DNA of 64,000 bases, taken from contig JAEZDY010000029.1 in the NCBI GenBank assembly GCA_023417935.1, positions 91,478 through 155,477 on the forward strand. The letters are read 5' to 3'. The notes under the pieces are model-generated. The model did no database searches. It saw only the letters and a list, made by a program, of their open reading frames with translations, and was not told the DNA's origin. Shown one piece after another: positions 49,198 through 58,524 of the stretch (position 1 is the stretch's first letter; each line of letters begins with the position of its first letter). Made by a program: the position numbers and the translations under genes. This DNA is from Bacteroidota bacterium. Its GTDB lineage: Bacteria; Bacteroidota; Bacteroidia; Bacteroidales; Lentimicrobiaceae.

Positions 49198-50088
49198 TCA
49201 GGTTGTAAGCTTTAATACAACCCTTGTACCTGGTGCTACATCCTCACTTACCCAAACATTACCACCTATTACAGCACCGCGACCAATGGTAACCCTGCCG
49301 AGAATAGTTGCATTTGCATAGATGATTACATTATCCTCTACAATGGGATGTCGTTGTATTCCTTTAACAGGATGCCCATCGCTGTCGAGCGGGAAGCTTT
49401 TTGCACCAAGAGTAACGCCCTGGTATATTCTTACATTGTTTCCTATAATGGAAGTTTCTCCAATTACGACTCCTGTTCCATGGTCAATAAAGAAGCCTTC
49501 ACCGATTTTAGCCCCCGGATGTATATCAATGCCTGTTATACTGTGGGCTATCTCAGTAATTATACGCGGAATAAGTGGTACACCCAATAAAACCAATTCA
49601 TGGGCAATACGATAATAAGTCATAGCAGTTAAACTGGGATAGCAGAAGATGGCTTCGCTTATATGAGGATTAGCAGGATCGCCATTGTATGCTGCTAACG
49701 CATCAAGTGCAAGTTTTTGCTTTATTACCGGTAGCCTCGTTATAAATTCACGTGCAATGGAAAGTGATCTTTCTTTACAATCACCACATTTTTGAGCGGG
49801 GTCATTACAAAAAAAGCAAAATCCCCTGTTAATCTGCTTCTGTAAGATTGTGTATGCCCTATGCAACCTTGCACCTATAATATAGGTAATAGTTTCCTTC
49901 CGAATCTTTGAATCACCAAAGTAACCAGGAAAGAGTATTTCCCGGCATATATCAATAAGTTTCTGAAGTTCTTCTGTTGATGGCAGATCCATCTCATGCC
50001 ATGGCAGGTGATACAAATCACTGTTTTTAGTGAGATCACATAACTGATCTACTATCTTTTCAAAACCATTATTCTCCATCTCAGGCAA
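49198..50088 (-). CDS. cysE: Serine O-acetyltransferase
   Basis: A 296-residue protein (start possible at 50088 or at the ATG at 50079). The N-terminal helical region (1-150) contains a cysteine cluster FCFFCNDPAQKCGDCKE, unusual for CysE. The C-terminal left-handed beta-helix has hexapeptide repeats: GIDIHPGAKIGEGFFIDHGTG with the catalytic His, GETSIIGNNVRIYQGVTLGA, and KGIQRHPIVEDNVIIYANA. It makes O-acetylserine from serine and acetyl-CoA in cysteine synthesis. It overlaps the cysK stop by 8 bp if the longer start is used. The two form a cysteine operon. Confidence 0.92.
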   Translation of the reverse strand: MPEMENNGFEKIVDQLCDLTKNSDLYHLPWHEMDLPSTEELQKLIDICREILFPGYFGDSKIRKETITYIIGARLHRAYTILQKQINRGFCFFCNDPAQKCGDCKERSLSIAREFITRLPVIKQKLALDALAAYNGDPANPHISEAIFCYPSLTAMTYYRIAHELVLLGVPLIPRIITEIAHSITGIDIHPGAKIGEGFFIDHGTGVVIGETSIIGNNVRIYQGVTLGAKSFPLDSDGHPVKGIQRHPIVEDNVIIYANATILGRVTIGRGAVIGGNVWVSEDVAPGTRVVLKLTT

Positions 50089-51010
50089 ATGTTTTAAACA
50101 AGTCAGTGCTCAGGTACCTCTCGCCTGTATCACAAATCACTGTAACAATGGTTTTTCCTGTATTCTCATGTAAAGATGCAAGTTGCATTGCAGCTTTTAC
50201 ATTAGCACCTGAAGAAATCCCGCAAATTATACCTTCCTCTTTCATAATTCTGAGGGCTGTTGCAAAAGCATCATCCTCAGTAATTTGAATTATATCATCA
50301 ACCAGATCCATGTTCATAATTTCCGGAACGAACCCGGCACCAATTCCCTGTATTTTGTGCTTACCGGGTTCACCTCCTGATAATACAGGTGATGCAGTGG
50401 GCTCAACAGCATAAACTTTTACTGAACTTTTCTTTTGTTTAAGTACATCACCAACACCCATTATGGTGCCACCTGTTCCAACACCCGCAACAAATATGTC
50501 AACTTCACCTCCGGTATCACGCCATATCTCCAGGGCTGTGGTTTCACGGTGCTTTTTTGGATTAGCAGGATTGGAAAACTGGAACGGAATAAAGGAGTTG
50601 CTATCAAGGTCATGCATTTCCCGCGCTTTTGCTATTGCACCCTTCATTCCCATATCAGCCGGAGTAAGTATGATCTCACCACCGAGAGCTCTAATGATCA
50701 TACGGCGTTCAACACTTACGCTTTCAGGCATCGTAACTATTAGCTTATATCCGCGTTCAGCGCATATCATAGCTAGTCCTATCCCTGTGTTTCCGCTTGT
50801 AGGTTCTATTATAGTAGTCCCATCTTTTATCAATCCTCTGTTTTCAGCATCTTCAATCAATGCCAGTGCCAATCGGTCTTTTACTGAATATGATGGATTG
50901 TGTGATTCCAACTTAAGAAGCACCCTGGCATGAAGACCAGCTGACATCCTGATCAATTCAACCAGAGGCGTATTGCCAATGAGTTGGCTTATACCTGAAT
51001 ATATTTTCAT
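50081..51010 (-). CDS. cysK: Cysteine synthase A
   Basis: A 309-residue PLP enzyme. SYSVKDRLALALIEDA holds the Schiff-base Lys (about residue 42), PTSGNTGIGLAM binds the substrate carboxylate, VGTGGTIMGVG binds the PLP phosphate, and GISSGANVKAA is near the end. It converts O-acetylserine and sulfide to cysteine in the cytoplasm. It is the first gene of the cysK-cysE operon; in that order the acetyltransferase feeds it directly and the two can form the cysteine synthase complex. Length and motifs are fully normal. Confidence 0.95.
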   Translation of the reverse strand: MKIYSGISQLIGNTPLVELIRMSAGLHARVLLKLESHNPSYSVKDRLALALIEDAENRGLIKDGTTIIEPTSGNTGIGLAMICAERGYKLIVTMPESVSVERRMIIRALGGEIILTPADMGMKGAIAKAREMHDLDSNSFIPFQFSNPANPKKHRETTALEIWRDTGGEVDIFVAGVGTGGTIMGVGDVLKQKKSSVKVYAVEPTASPVLSGGEPGKHKIQGIGAGFVPEIMNMDLVDDIIQITEDDAFATALRIMKEEGIICGISSGANVKAAMQLASLHENTGKTIVTVICDTGERYLSTDLFKTFA

Positions 51011-51375
51011 GAGTTATACTTTAGTTATATCAACAAATATTAACCTAGTTGGTTAAACGTGGAGTAAATGCACCATGTTGGATAATATTATTGCGTGAAA
51101 CCAAAGTGTGACATTTTTGTTATTCACACCATGCAACCAAATGGTCATTCTGTCATCTTACCAATTGTTATTCTTTAAGTGCCTCACAATTTGATAAATA
51201 CATAATAATGAGCAGATTGTTCGCATATTGAATCTCTTTGATATATGTTATCAGGAACTTTTATCCTATATTTGCTGAAATTAATGTTGAATTCAGATAT
51301 AATGGAATAGAATTTGATGGTTCAAGTCTAACAAGCATACAACACATTTATTACTAAACACAAAAATTTATTACT
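51011..51375. promoter_or_regulatory. 365-bp divergent intergenic region between cysK and lipoprotein gene
   Basis: No gene is seen. GTGTGA-N12-TCACAC (51106-51129) is a 6-bp inverted repeat, and ACCAT and ATGGT flank GCAACCAA at 51128-51145. TATATTTG at 51267-51274 is a -7 element (TAnnTTTG) for the lipoprotein gene, giving a leader of about 95 nt. The palindromes lie nearer to cysK and could control it. Confidence 0.5.
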
Positions 51376-52260
51376 ATGAAAAAATGGAATCTTTTGCTTT
51401 CAATGTTCCTTATTGCAGGAACAGTATTCGTAACTTCATGTAACAAAGATGAAGATACCGATCAAGGACCGGTACTTACTATCAAAGGTGGAGGTGACTA
51501 TACTTCCAGCGATGCAACTGTTCAGATTGAAGAACCAATTCTGGTTGGTATTACCGGAACCAGCGAAGATGCGAATCTTACAAAATTCAAATTTTCTATA
51601 ATTTCTAATAATGTACCTACCGTATTTGTTGACTCTACAATTAACACCAACGCTTTCAATTGGGAAACCGAAATTACTTTCTCAAGTGTAGGTGACGCTC
51701 GCTTATTATTTGAATTATGGGATAAAAACAACGTGAAAGTAGAAAAATCATTTACTATTACAGTTGAGGATGCCGGAATGCAAATCAATAAATATCTTAA
51801 CGTTGAATTTGGTTCATGGAATGACGCACTTGGTAGCTTCTTCTCTACCAGTGAAGGTATCGTTTATACCCGCGGTCAGTTAACCACCTCAGCCAGCAAC
51901 CAGTTGAAGATTGATTTCCTTTTCTTCAAAGGCGTTGATAATGCAAATACTATTGCTTCACCAGATGATCCAGATGCTAACACAATTAACGATTTACAGT
52001 TGAATCTCTGGGTTGAGGGAAATAAAAATCAAACCCGATTCAACACAACCAGCATAACCGGCGCTCAATTTGATGCAATTGGTGAAACTTATCAATTCCC
52101 TGTATTCAACATGACTTCACAAACCACTAAAGTTAATGCACTAGTTGAAGGTCAGGTAATTCTTTTCAGAACCGAAGGTGGAAAACTTGGTTTAATAAGG
52201 GTTGAAGACCTTTATTCAAGAGGTGACCGCGCCAAACTTGATATTATTGTTCAGAAATAA
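51376..52260 (+). CDS. Lipoprotein of unknown function
   Basis: A 294-residue protein with a lipoprotein signal (MKKWNLLLSMFLIAGTVFVTSC, lipidated Cys22, followed by NKDED, which in Bacteroidota favours surface or outer-membrane retention). The mature part is beta-rich with two sections: an Ig-like stretch (35-135) and a second domain (140-294) beginning YLNVEFGSWNDALGSFFST. I recognise no named family. It has its own -7 promoter element and a strong terminator, so it is a single-gene unit, and the long leader suggests high expression. Confidence 0.75.
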   Translation: MKKWNLLLSMFLIAGTVFVTSCNKDEDTDQGPVLTIKGGGDYTSSDATVQIEEPILVGITGTSEDANLTKFKFSIISNNVPTVFVDSTINTNAFNWETEITFSSVGDARLLFELWDKNNVKVEKSFTITVEDAGMQINKYLNVEFGSWNDALGSFFSTSEGIVYTRGQLTTSASNQLKIDFLFFKGVDNANTIASPDDPDANTINDLQLNLWVEGNKNQTRFNTTSITGAQFDAIGETYQFPVFNMTSQTTKVNALVEGQVILFRTEGGKLGLIRVEDLYSRGDRAKLDIIVQK

Positions 52261-52308
52261 TTGGAATTCAGTTTAATGACTGTTTAGGATTCGCTTCCTA
52301 AGCAGGTG

Positions 52309-52350
52309 CAAACAAAGAAGACTGTCAGATTTGGCAGTCTTTTTTGTTTG
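52309..52350 (+). terminator. Terminator of the lipoprotein gene
   Basis: CAAACAAAGAAGACTG and CAGTCTTTTTTGTTTG pair over 16 bp with one mismatch, loop TCAGATTTGG, with the T-run in the descending arm. It rules out the ABC gene start at 52306. Confidence 0.85.
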
Positions 52351-52393
52351 TATTCGCATCCAATTATAACTAATATAGTATTCTCCAACTTCC

Positions 52394-52401
52394 TATCTTT
52401 G
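52394..52401 (+). promoter_or_regulatory. -7 promoter element (TAtcTTTG) for the ABC transporter genes
   Basis: TATCTTTG matches TAnnTTTG and lies 18 bp upstream of the ATG at 52420. No clear -33 element at normal spacing. Confidence 0.5.
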
Positions 52402-52419
52402 ATATCTTATTTTGATAGT

Positions 52420-53343
52420 ATGGATGAAATAATCAGCACGAGGCACCTTTCAAAGCAGTATAAGGATGTGCTAGCTGTTTCTAACATGTCATTGAACGTG
52501 GGCAAAGGAGAGATATACGGTTTCCTGGGCCTGAACGGTGCAGGGAAAACAACAACCATCAGAATGCTCCTTGGCATGATAAAGCCAACTTCCGGTAAAG
52601 CTTTTATTAAAGGTAAAGAGGTGTATGCTGACAACACTGATTTGTGGAAGGATGTAGGCTATATGGTTGAAGTCCCTTATGCTTATCCTGATCTCACCGT
52701 GAGAGAAAACCTTGAACTCATCAGGCGATTAAGGTTCATTACCGATAAACATGCCGTTGATGCTATCATGGAGAAGCTTGAATTAACGAAGTATGCCAAA
52801 CGAAGGGCAATGGACCTATCTTTGGGCAATGCCCAACGCTTAGGCCTCGCTAAAGCGCTTATTCATAATCCTGATGTGCTGCTTCTCGATGAACCATCAA
52901 ACGGACTCGACCCTTCGGGGATATATGAAATAAGAGAATTGCTCACACATCTGGCAGCAGAACATGGTGTCACTATCTTTATCTCAAGCCATATACTTAA
53001 TGAAATATCCAGATTTGCTACCAGGATAGGAATCATACATGAAGGCGTACTGATAAGAGAACTCAATAAGCAGCAGTTGGATGAAATGAGCAACAAGCGG
53101 CTTCTTGTAAATACAAGGGATAATTCCATAACTCATGCTTTCCTGACAAATGCCGGTATGGCGGTTTCAATTAACAAGGATGGGCATTTAGAGATATCTG
53201 ACAATTCAGCTATAGAGCACCCTGAAGCCATTGCTACCATGCTTGTACAGAATGATGATCCTCCAAGTATGCTCAGTGTGGTTGAGGAAGACCTCGAATC
53301 GTTTTTTCTAAGAACAATAGCGTCTAAGGACATTAGCATCTAA
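52420..53343 (+). CDS. ABC transporter ATP-binding protein
   Basis: About 307 residues from the ATG at 52420 (MDEIISTRHLSKQYKDVLAVS); the longer frame runs back into the terminator and is rejected. The motifs are Walker A GLNGAGKTTT, Q-loop MVEVPYAYPDLTV, signature LSLGNAQRLGLA (one residue unlike LSGGQ), Walker B DVLLLDEPSNGLDPSG and switch His SSHIL. The C-terminal 80 residues are a small regulatory domain. This is the BcrA/CcmA type that powers a small exporter. The permease follows after 10 nt. The substrate (drug, peptide or lipid) cannot be told. Confidence 0.9.
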   Translation: MDEIISTRHLSKQYKDVLAVSNMSLNVGKGEIYGFLGLNGAGKTTTIRMLLGMIKPTSGKAFIKGKEVYADNTDLWKDVGYMVEVPYAYPDLTVRENLELIRRLRFITDKHAVDAIMEKLELTKYAKRRAMDLSLGNAQRLGLAKALIHNPDVLLLDEPSNGLDPSGIYEIRELLTHLAAEHGVTIFISSHILNEISRFATRIGIIHEGVLIRELNKQQLDEMSNKRLLVNTRDNSITHAFLTNAGMAVSINKDGHLEISDNSAIEHPEAIATMLVQNDDPPSMLSVVEEDLESFFLRTIASKDISI

Positions 53344-53353
53344 ATAATATAAC

Positions 53354-54136
53354 ATGACCGCACCAGTTAATGCAGTATGGGCTGAATTCATGAAAGTGAA
53401 GAACTCTAAAATTGTTATGGTAACTTTTGGGTTGTTTGTTTTCATCCCCCTGATGATGGGCCTGATGATATACATCGTCAGAAACCCGGAGTTATCAGAA
53501 AAGCTAGGACTGATTGCGGCAAAAGCATCTCTTTTCGGAAGTGCTGATGGCCCTGCTTTTCTTGGCCTTATTAATCAGCTTATAGCAACTGTTGGGCTTA
53601 TTGGTTTCGGCTTTGTAACAGCCTGGGTATTTGGTCGTGAGCATCATGATAAAACTATGAAAGACATTCTGGCACTCCCGGTTTCACGTACTTTAATTGT
53701 ACTTGCCAAGTGCATAGTTGTATTTTGTTGGTGTCTGAGCCTAATGATCATACTTTTCATTACCGCTGTAGCTGTTGGTTATCTGGGTGACATTGAAGGA
53801 TGGTCAACGTCACTTATCAGCCAGGGAGCAGTAAAATATCTGATCACCGGCCTACTTACCATAACACTTTGCACGCCGGTTGCTTTTATGGCAGGATATG
53901 GCAGAGGCATTATTGCAGCCCTGGGATTTGTTATTATCACCCTTATAATGAGCCAATTTCTGGCCGTTGCCGGATTAGGTGCATACTTTCCATGGGCAAT
54001 TCCCGGTTTATACACCGTACCTTCCGGAACCCCTGGAATGGAATTATATCCAGCAAGTGGGGTGATACTTTTCCTTACCAGTTTAATAGGGCTTCTTGCA
54101 ACCATTTATTGGTGGAAAACAGCTGACCATCATTAA
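53354..54136 (+). CDS. ABC transporter permease (ABC-2 type)
   Basis: A 260-residue inner-membrane protein with six predicted transmembrane segments (about 20-38, 68-90, 110-135, 150-175, 180-200, 232-252). An ABC-2 conserved region holds REHHDKTMKDILALPVSR, the coupling helix common in BcrB and NatB permeases. It forms the exporter with the ATPase 10 nt upstream. The substrate is unknown; similarity of the type to bacitracin exporters is not enough to claim resistance. Confidence 0.86.
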   Translation: MTAPVNAVWAEFMKVKNSKIVMVTFGLFVFIPLMMGLMIYIVRNPELSEKLGLIAAKASLFGSADGPAFLGLINQLIATVGLIGFGFVTAWVFGREHHDKTMKDILALPVSRTLIVLAKCIVVFCWCLSLMIILFITAVAVGYLGDIEGWSTSLISQGAVKYLITGLLTITLCTPVAFMAGYGRGIIAALGFVIITLIMSQFLAVAGLGAYFPWAIPGLYTVPSGTPGMELYPASGVILFLTSLIGLLATIYWWKTADHH

Positions 54137-54200
54137 TTAACCACAGCCCTCTATTCGACCACCATTCACTAATCACAGCGATTTATTGCAAAGTAAATGT

Positions 54201-54208
54201 TAACTTTG
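54201..54208 (+). promoter_or_regulatory. -7 promoter element (TAacTTTG) for the lipid kinase operon
   Basis: TAACTTTG matches TAnnTTTG exactly and lies 20 bp upstream of the ATG at 54229, giving a very short leader. No good -33 was seen. Confidence 0.55.
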
Positions 54209-54228
54209 CAGCATATTAAAATGCGCTG

Positions 54229-55116
54229 ATGGAGCAAAAGAAGAAGCAGGTAATGTTTATTGTTAACCCCGTTTCAGGTGTTAAGAAAAGCCAGAACAGT
54301 ATTGAACAGATCATCGAAGCTAATCTTGATGCCTCATTTTTTGACTGGACTGTTAATTACACTGATTCAGCCGATCACGCATTTCAATTAAGCACCGAAG
54401 CTGTTGCAGCCGGATATGATATAATAGCATCAGTAGGTGGTGATGGTACCGCAAACAAAGTAATAAAAGGTGCTTATGGTAGTACGTCGGCAGTTGCCAT
54501 TATTCCCGCGGGATCAGGAAATGGATTAGCACGCTTTTTAAAGATTCCTATAGATCTTGGTGAAAGCATTGCCTTGATAAACAGGCAGCATTACAAACAT
54601 ATTGACACCGTTACCGTGAATGAAGAGCTATTTGCTTCCATAGCCGGAGTTGGATTTGATGCTTTGGTAGCAAGGAAGTTCGCGAAAGCTGGCAGGCGTG
54701 GCTTTCTCACTTATTTCCGCATAGCCATGCAGGCATATCCTGCCTATCGTCCGCGCAACTATAAGATGATCATCGACGGTGTTGAAGTTAGAAGAAGAGC
54801 TTTATTTGTTAGCTTTGCTAACAGCAATCAATTTGGTTACAACACAGTAATAGCACCCGATGCTTTGGCTGACGATGGTATGATGGATGTTTGCATTGTT
54901 AAAAAGGCTCCCATAATCACCGCACCATACATATTGGGATTACTGTGGAGAAATAAACTTGATGATTCAGGCTACCTGGAAGTGATAAGAGCTAAGGAAG
55001 TGCTGCTTACAAGAAACAGAAACCGATCTATCAACCTTGATGGTGAACCTGTTAAAGTAGGCAAAGATCTAAAGATCACCGTTAACCCTTTAACCTTGAA
55101 AGTGATAGTTCCCTGA
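54229..55116 (+). CDS. Diacylglycerol kinase-family lipid kinase (YegS/DgkB-like)
   Basis: A 295-residue cytoplasmic enzyme. The N-terminal domain has MFIVNPVSGVKKS and the nucleotide-binding VGGDGTANKVIKG, followed by IIPAGSGNGLARFLKI. The C-terminal beta-sandwich ends with the family pattern SINLDGEPVKVGKDLKITV. These enzymes phosphorylate diacylglycerol or related lipids in phospholipid turnover. It starts a run of same-strand genes (SUI1-like, GT39, MscS-like) with small gaps, so it may be the first gene of that operon. Confidence 0.92.
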   Translation: MEQKKKQVMFIVNPVSGVKKSQNSIEQIIEANLDASFFDWTVNYTDSADHAFQLSTEAVAAGYDIIASVGGDGTANKVIKGAYGSTSAVAIIPAGSGNGLARFLKIPIDLGESIALINRQHYKHIDTVTVNEELFASIAGVGFDALVARKFAKAGRRGFLTYFRIAMQAYPAYRPRNYKMIIDGVEVRRRALFVSFANSNQFGYNTVIAPDALADDGMMDVCIVKKAPIITAPYILGLLWRNKLDDSGYLEVIRAKEVLLTRNRNRSINLDGEPVKVGKDLKITVNPLTLKVIVP

Positions 55117-55167
55117 AATAGCCTGAAATAAAAAGTGACTGACAAAACCGGTAAACGTTAATGAAGT

Positions 55168-55509
55168 ATGAGCGGCAAGAAAAGTAAACCTACAGGAATT
55201 GTATATTCAACCAACCCCGATTACAAATACTCAACCAATGAACCGACAGAGGCTGAAACCCTTCCGCCTTCAAAGCAGGATTTGAGGATAATGCTAGATA
55301 AAAAACTAAAAGGCGGTAAAAAAGCAACGCTGGTAACCGGCTTTGTGGGCAAGGACTCTGACCTTGGCGATCTTGCAAAGAAGCTTAAGAACCTCTGCGC
55401 TGCAGGGGGCTCTTCAGGCGATGGACAGATCATAGTGCAGGGCGATTTTAAACAGAAGATCATGGATTACCTTTTAAAAAACGGTTATAAGGCCAAATTT
55501 AGCGGATGA
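55168..55509 (+). CDS. SUI1/eIF1-like translation factor (YciH family)
   Basis: A 113-residue basic protein. The C-terminal 75 residues are the eIF1/SUI1 fold: KKLKGGKKATLVTGFVG, DLAKKLKNLCAAGGSSGDG and IIVQGDFKQKIMDYLLKNGY. Bacterial YciH proteins bind the small ribosomal subunit and affect start-site fidelity, though their normal role is unclear. The gene ends 4 bp into the next gene, which starts at 55506, suggesting translational coupling with a glycosyltransferase gene. That link is common by proximity only. Confidence 0.92.
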   Translation: MSGKKSKPTGIVYSTNPDYKYSTNEPTEAETLPPSKQDLRIMLDKKLKGGKKATLVTGFVGKDSDLGDLAKKLKNLCAAGGSSGDGQIIVQGDFKQKIMDYLLKNGYKAKFSG

Positions 55510-57098
55510 ATAATATACTTAACTACCTGAGAAATAACCCGTGGTTCTTTTATACACTAAGCATAGTAATGCTATTCCCGGCATTATTGTGGCACCTGGG
55601 TATCCTGGCTATAAACTTCCCAACTGATGAGCCAACGCGAGCAATTGTGGCACTTGAAATGATCATCAGTGGCAACTACTTCACGCCCACTATCAACGGG
55701 GAGTTCTATTACAATAAACCGCCGCTTTATAACTGGATCATCATTGGCTTCTACAAGCTAATGGGCAATTACTCAGAGTTTACATTAAGATTACCGGTTA
55801 TTGTGGGGCTATTCCTTTTCGGGATAACCATATTTCATTTCGTAAGAAAGGAGCTGGGAGGCAAACAAGCATTTATAGTTGCAATGCTTTTTATCACATC
55901 AGGCCGTATCCTCTTCTGGGATTCATTCCTTGGCCTTATTGACATTACGTTCTCATGGCTGGTGTACCTTTCATTCATGTGCATCTATTACTACCATAAA
56001 CGCGATAAATACCTTGCCCTTTTCCTGGTTTCATACGCACTTACTGCTGTTACCTTCCTCATGAAGGGATTGCCATCACTGGTATTCCAGGCAATCACCT
56101 TGCTAACGTTCTTCACCTATAAAAAGGAATTCCTGAGGCTGTTTTCATGGAGACACTTTGCAGGAATCGGGCTGCTGTTAGTAATTGTAGGAAGCTACTA
56201 CTTTGTTTATGCAAAGCATAATTCACTCGACAATGTATTCACTACTTTATTCACTGAATCGGAGAAACGGACTATCATTCACTATGGGTGGGGACGATTT
56301 ATAAGTCACCTGTTCACCTTCCCGTTTGAAATGTTTTACCACTTCTTCCCCTGGTCAATCCTTGGCATATTCTTCTTTTCAAAGAAATTTACCGCAGTTG
56401 TTAAAGCCCATCCTTTCCTTCAATTCAACTTCTTCGTATTTATATTCAATATCCTGATATACTGGACATCCCCTGAAACATATCCACGGTACATCTTCAT
56501 GCTGTTCCCGCCCATTTTCACTGTGCTCATATACATTTTCTACAAGAATCTTGAAGAAGGAGGCAGACTTAGCCGGTTCATAGAATACTTCCTTGGCTCA
56601 GTACTCATACTTGCTATGGTGGCTGCTGTATTAATGCCAGTGCTGAAGCAGACAGGCTGGGTTGACCATGCATGGTTAAAAGGGGCTATCATGTTTATCG
56701 CGGTAGCAGCTCTGCTATTCTTTTTTGTAAAGATCAAAGAGCAGCGTTTAGTGATCTTTGCAACCGCCATGCTGGTGCTGCGTATAGGTTTCGACTGGTT
56801 TATTATCCCGCCGCGCTACAATGATTTTCAAGAGCATAAGGTAGGTGCTTTAAAAGCCGCGGAAGTAACCGGCAACTCAAAACTATACATATACAGGGAT
56901 AGTGAAACTGAGCATGCTACCAGTTTTTACATAACGTTGGGAAAAATGCAGTTGCTTGAGCACAAGTGGGATAACTTCAATAAAGAAGATTACTATTATC
57001 TTGATCCCCGGCAATTGCCCGAAGATGCCTATGAAACAATTTACGATTTCAACTTGTACAGGCATGACCAGCCAATCAAGATAGTCAAATTAAAATAA
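55506..57098 (+). CDS. GT39-family membrane glycosyltransferase (ArnT-like)
   Basis: A 530-residue inner-membrane protein with about 12 transmembrane segments. The first periplasmic loop holds INFPTDEPTRAIVALEM, with the catalytic Asp-Glu of polyprenyl-phosphate-dependent GT-C enzymes, followed by FYYNKPPLYNW. The C-terminal 100 residues are soluble. ArnT/PMT-type enzymes use a lipid-linked sugar to modify lipid A, glycans or proteins in the periplasm. The acceptor here is unknown. It overlaps the SUI1-like gene by 4 bp and lies 4 nt before the MscS-like gene. Confidence 0.88.
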   Translation: MNNILNYLRNNPWFFYTLSIVMLFPALLWHLGILAINFPTDEPTRAIVALEMIISGNYFTPTINGEFYYNKPPLYNWIIIGFYKLMGNYSEFTLRLPVIVGLFLFGITIFHFVRKELGGKQAFIVAMLFITSGRILFWDSFLGLIDITFSWLVYLSFMCIYYYHKRDKYLALFLVSYALTAVTFLMKGLPSLVFQAITLLTFFTYKKEFLRLFSWRHFAGIGLLLVIVGSYYFVYAKHNSLDNVFTTLFTESEKRTIIHYGWGRFISHLFTFPFEMFYHFFPWSILGIFFFSKKFTAVVKAHPFLQFNFFVFIFNILIYWTSPETYPRYIFMLFPPIFTVLIYIFYKNLEEGGRLSRFIEYFLGSVLILAMVAAVLMPVLKQTGWVDHAWLKGAIMFIAVAALLFFFVKIKEQRLVIFATAMLVLRIGFDWFIIPPRYNDFQEHKVGALKAAEVTGNSKLYIYRDSETEHATSFYITLGKMQLLEHKWDNFNKEDYYYLDPRQLPEDAYETIYDFNLYRHDQPIKIVKLK

Positions 57099-57102
57099 CT
57101 GC

Positions 57103-58389
57103 ATGATGGAATTACTGATGATATCCTTTGGAGAGAGAGTAAAACAGTGGCTAATGGATATGGGCTTCTCAAATGACATAACATCGTTGATGAGGGATGT
57201 TACTGACTTTATTCTGATGCTGATTATCATTACTGCAATCTATTATGCAATCAGGATAATAGGTCTGAAGGTTCTGCGAAAGATCACCTACCGTACATCA
57301 TCAACCTGGGATGATGCCTTATACAACCATCGGGTATTCCACAAAGCGGCAATGCTGATTGCCCCGTTACTCTTTAACGTGCTGGCCCCGTACACTCTAA
57401 CTGAATTCCCGACCTTCTTATACTGGGCATTGCTTATTAACAGAATATTACTCGTTTTCATTGCCATATCAACTATCAACAAGTTCCTGAACGCCCTCTA
57501 CGATATTTATCAGGGCTTTGAAATTTCAAAATCAAAACCTGTAAAAGGGTACATACAGGTTTTAAAGATCTTCCTTTTTGTAATTGCCGGCATTATTGTA
57601 ATATCACTGATGTTCGACAAATCACCCATTTACCTTCTTGGTGGCTTAGGTGCATTCTCCGCTGTATTGCTGCTGATCTTCAAAGACCCGATTTTAGGAC
57701 TGGTTGCCGGAATACAGATATCAGCCAATGATATGGTACGTCAGGGCGATTGGATTGTGATGCAGAAAGCAGGTGCTGATGGTGAAGTTAAAGAAATTTC
57801 CCTTACCACTGTCAAAGTGCAGAACTGGGATAAAAGCATTACCATGGTGCCTACATACTCACTGGTGTCGGATAGTTTCGTTAACTGGCGCGGTATGGAA
57901 GAATCGGGTGGTCGCCGTATCAAGCGCTCCCTTAACATTGACATGAACAGTGTTAAATTCTGCACACCTGAAATGCTTGAAAAATACAGTAAAATCAGGC
58001 TGCTGGAGAATTATATCAATTCAAAACAACAGGAACTCTCTCAATTTAACACACAGAATGATATTGATGAAAGCATAATGGTAAATGGTCGTAGGCAAAC
58101 CAATATCGGTGTTTTCAGAGCTTATCTTGTTGAATACCTGAAACAAAACCCCTTTGTAAACCAGGAAATGACAATGCTGGTGCGCCAGCTTCAACCCGGC
58201 GAAAGCGGCATGCCACTCGAAATCTATGTGTTCAGTAAAATACTCGACTGGAAACCCTACGAAGACATCCAATCAGATATCTTCGACCATGTACTTGCTG
58301 CTATTCCTGAGTTTGAATTAAGAGTATTCCAAAACCCCACAGGCGGGGATTTTGCTGCACGTATTAGTAGTGCACAAGGTCAATTATAA
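57103..58389 (+). CDS. MscS-family mechanosensitive channel (YbdG-like)
   Basis: A 428-residue inner-membrane protein. Five hydrophobic segments occupy about 25-205. The last is the pore helix, IYLLGGLGAFSAVLLLIFKDPILGLVAG, followed by the beta domain VRQGDWIVMQKAGADGEVKEISLTTVKV, both typical of MscS. The long C-terminal domain (about 280-428; GRRIKRSLNIDMNSVKFC) matches the YbdG/MscM subgroup. Such channels release solutes on osmotic downshift. It lies 4 nt after the GT39 gene and ends at a repeat-rich intergenic region. Confidence 0.9.
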   Translation: MMELLMISFGERVKQWLMDMGFSNDITSLMRDVTDFILMLIIITAIYYAIRIIGLKVLRKITYRTSSTWDDALYNHRVFHKAAMLIAPLLFNVLAPYTLTEFPTFLYWALLINRILLVFIAISTINKFLNALYDIYQGFEISKSKPVKGYIQVLKIFLFVIAGIIVISLMFDKSPIYLLGGLGAFSAVLLLIFKDPILGLVAGIQISANDMVRQGDWIVMQKAGADGEVKEISLTTVKVQNWDKSITMVPTYSLVSDSFVNWRGMEESGGRRIKRSLNIDMNSVKFCTPEMLEKYSKIRLLENYINSKQQELSQFNTQNDIDESIMVNGRRQTNIGVFRAYLVEYLKQNPFVNQEMTMLVRQLQPGESGMPLEIYVFSKILDWKPYEDIQSDIFDHVLAAIPEFELRVFQNPTGGDFAARISSAQGQL

Positions 58390-58394
58390 AGAAC

Positions 58395-58524
58395 AAGTGG
58401 GACTTGTGGGACCTGAGGGACTTGTGGGACATTTTCTGGCGATCAAGGGTTTGTTCTAATTATCGTAATAGTCCTACTTTTACTATTTGTCCCAATAGTC
58501 TCACTAGTCCCACTGGTCCCACTT
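58395..58524. repeat. 9-bp tandem repeats forming a long inverted repeat
   Basis: Four direct 9-mers AAGTGGGAC, TTGTGGGAC, CTGAGGGAC, TTGTGGGAC at 58395-58430 face four complementary 9-mers GTCCCAATA, GTCTCACTA, GTCCCACTG, GTCCCACTT at 58489-58524, with GTCCTACTT at 58471. The transcript could form a large stem. Further on, AGCCTCA and TGAGGCT (58586-58608) form a second hairpin. The rest of the 425-bp gap (58390-58814) has no gene. Confidence 0.8.

Noticed and set aside
52420..54136. Bacitracin resistance transporter
   Set aside because: Only the general BcrAB type is visible; nothing in the sequence fixes the substrate.
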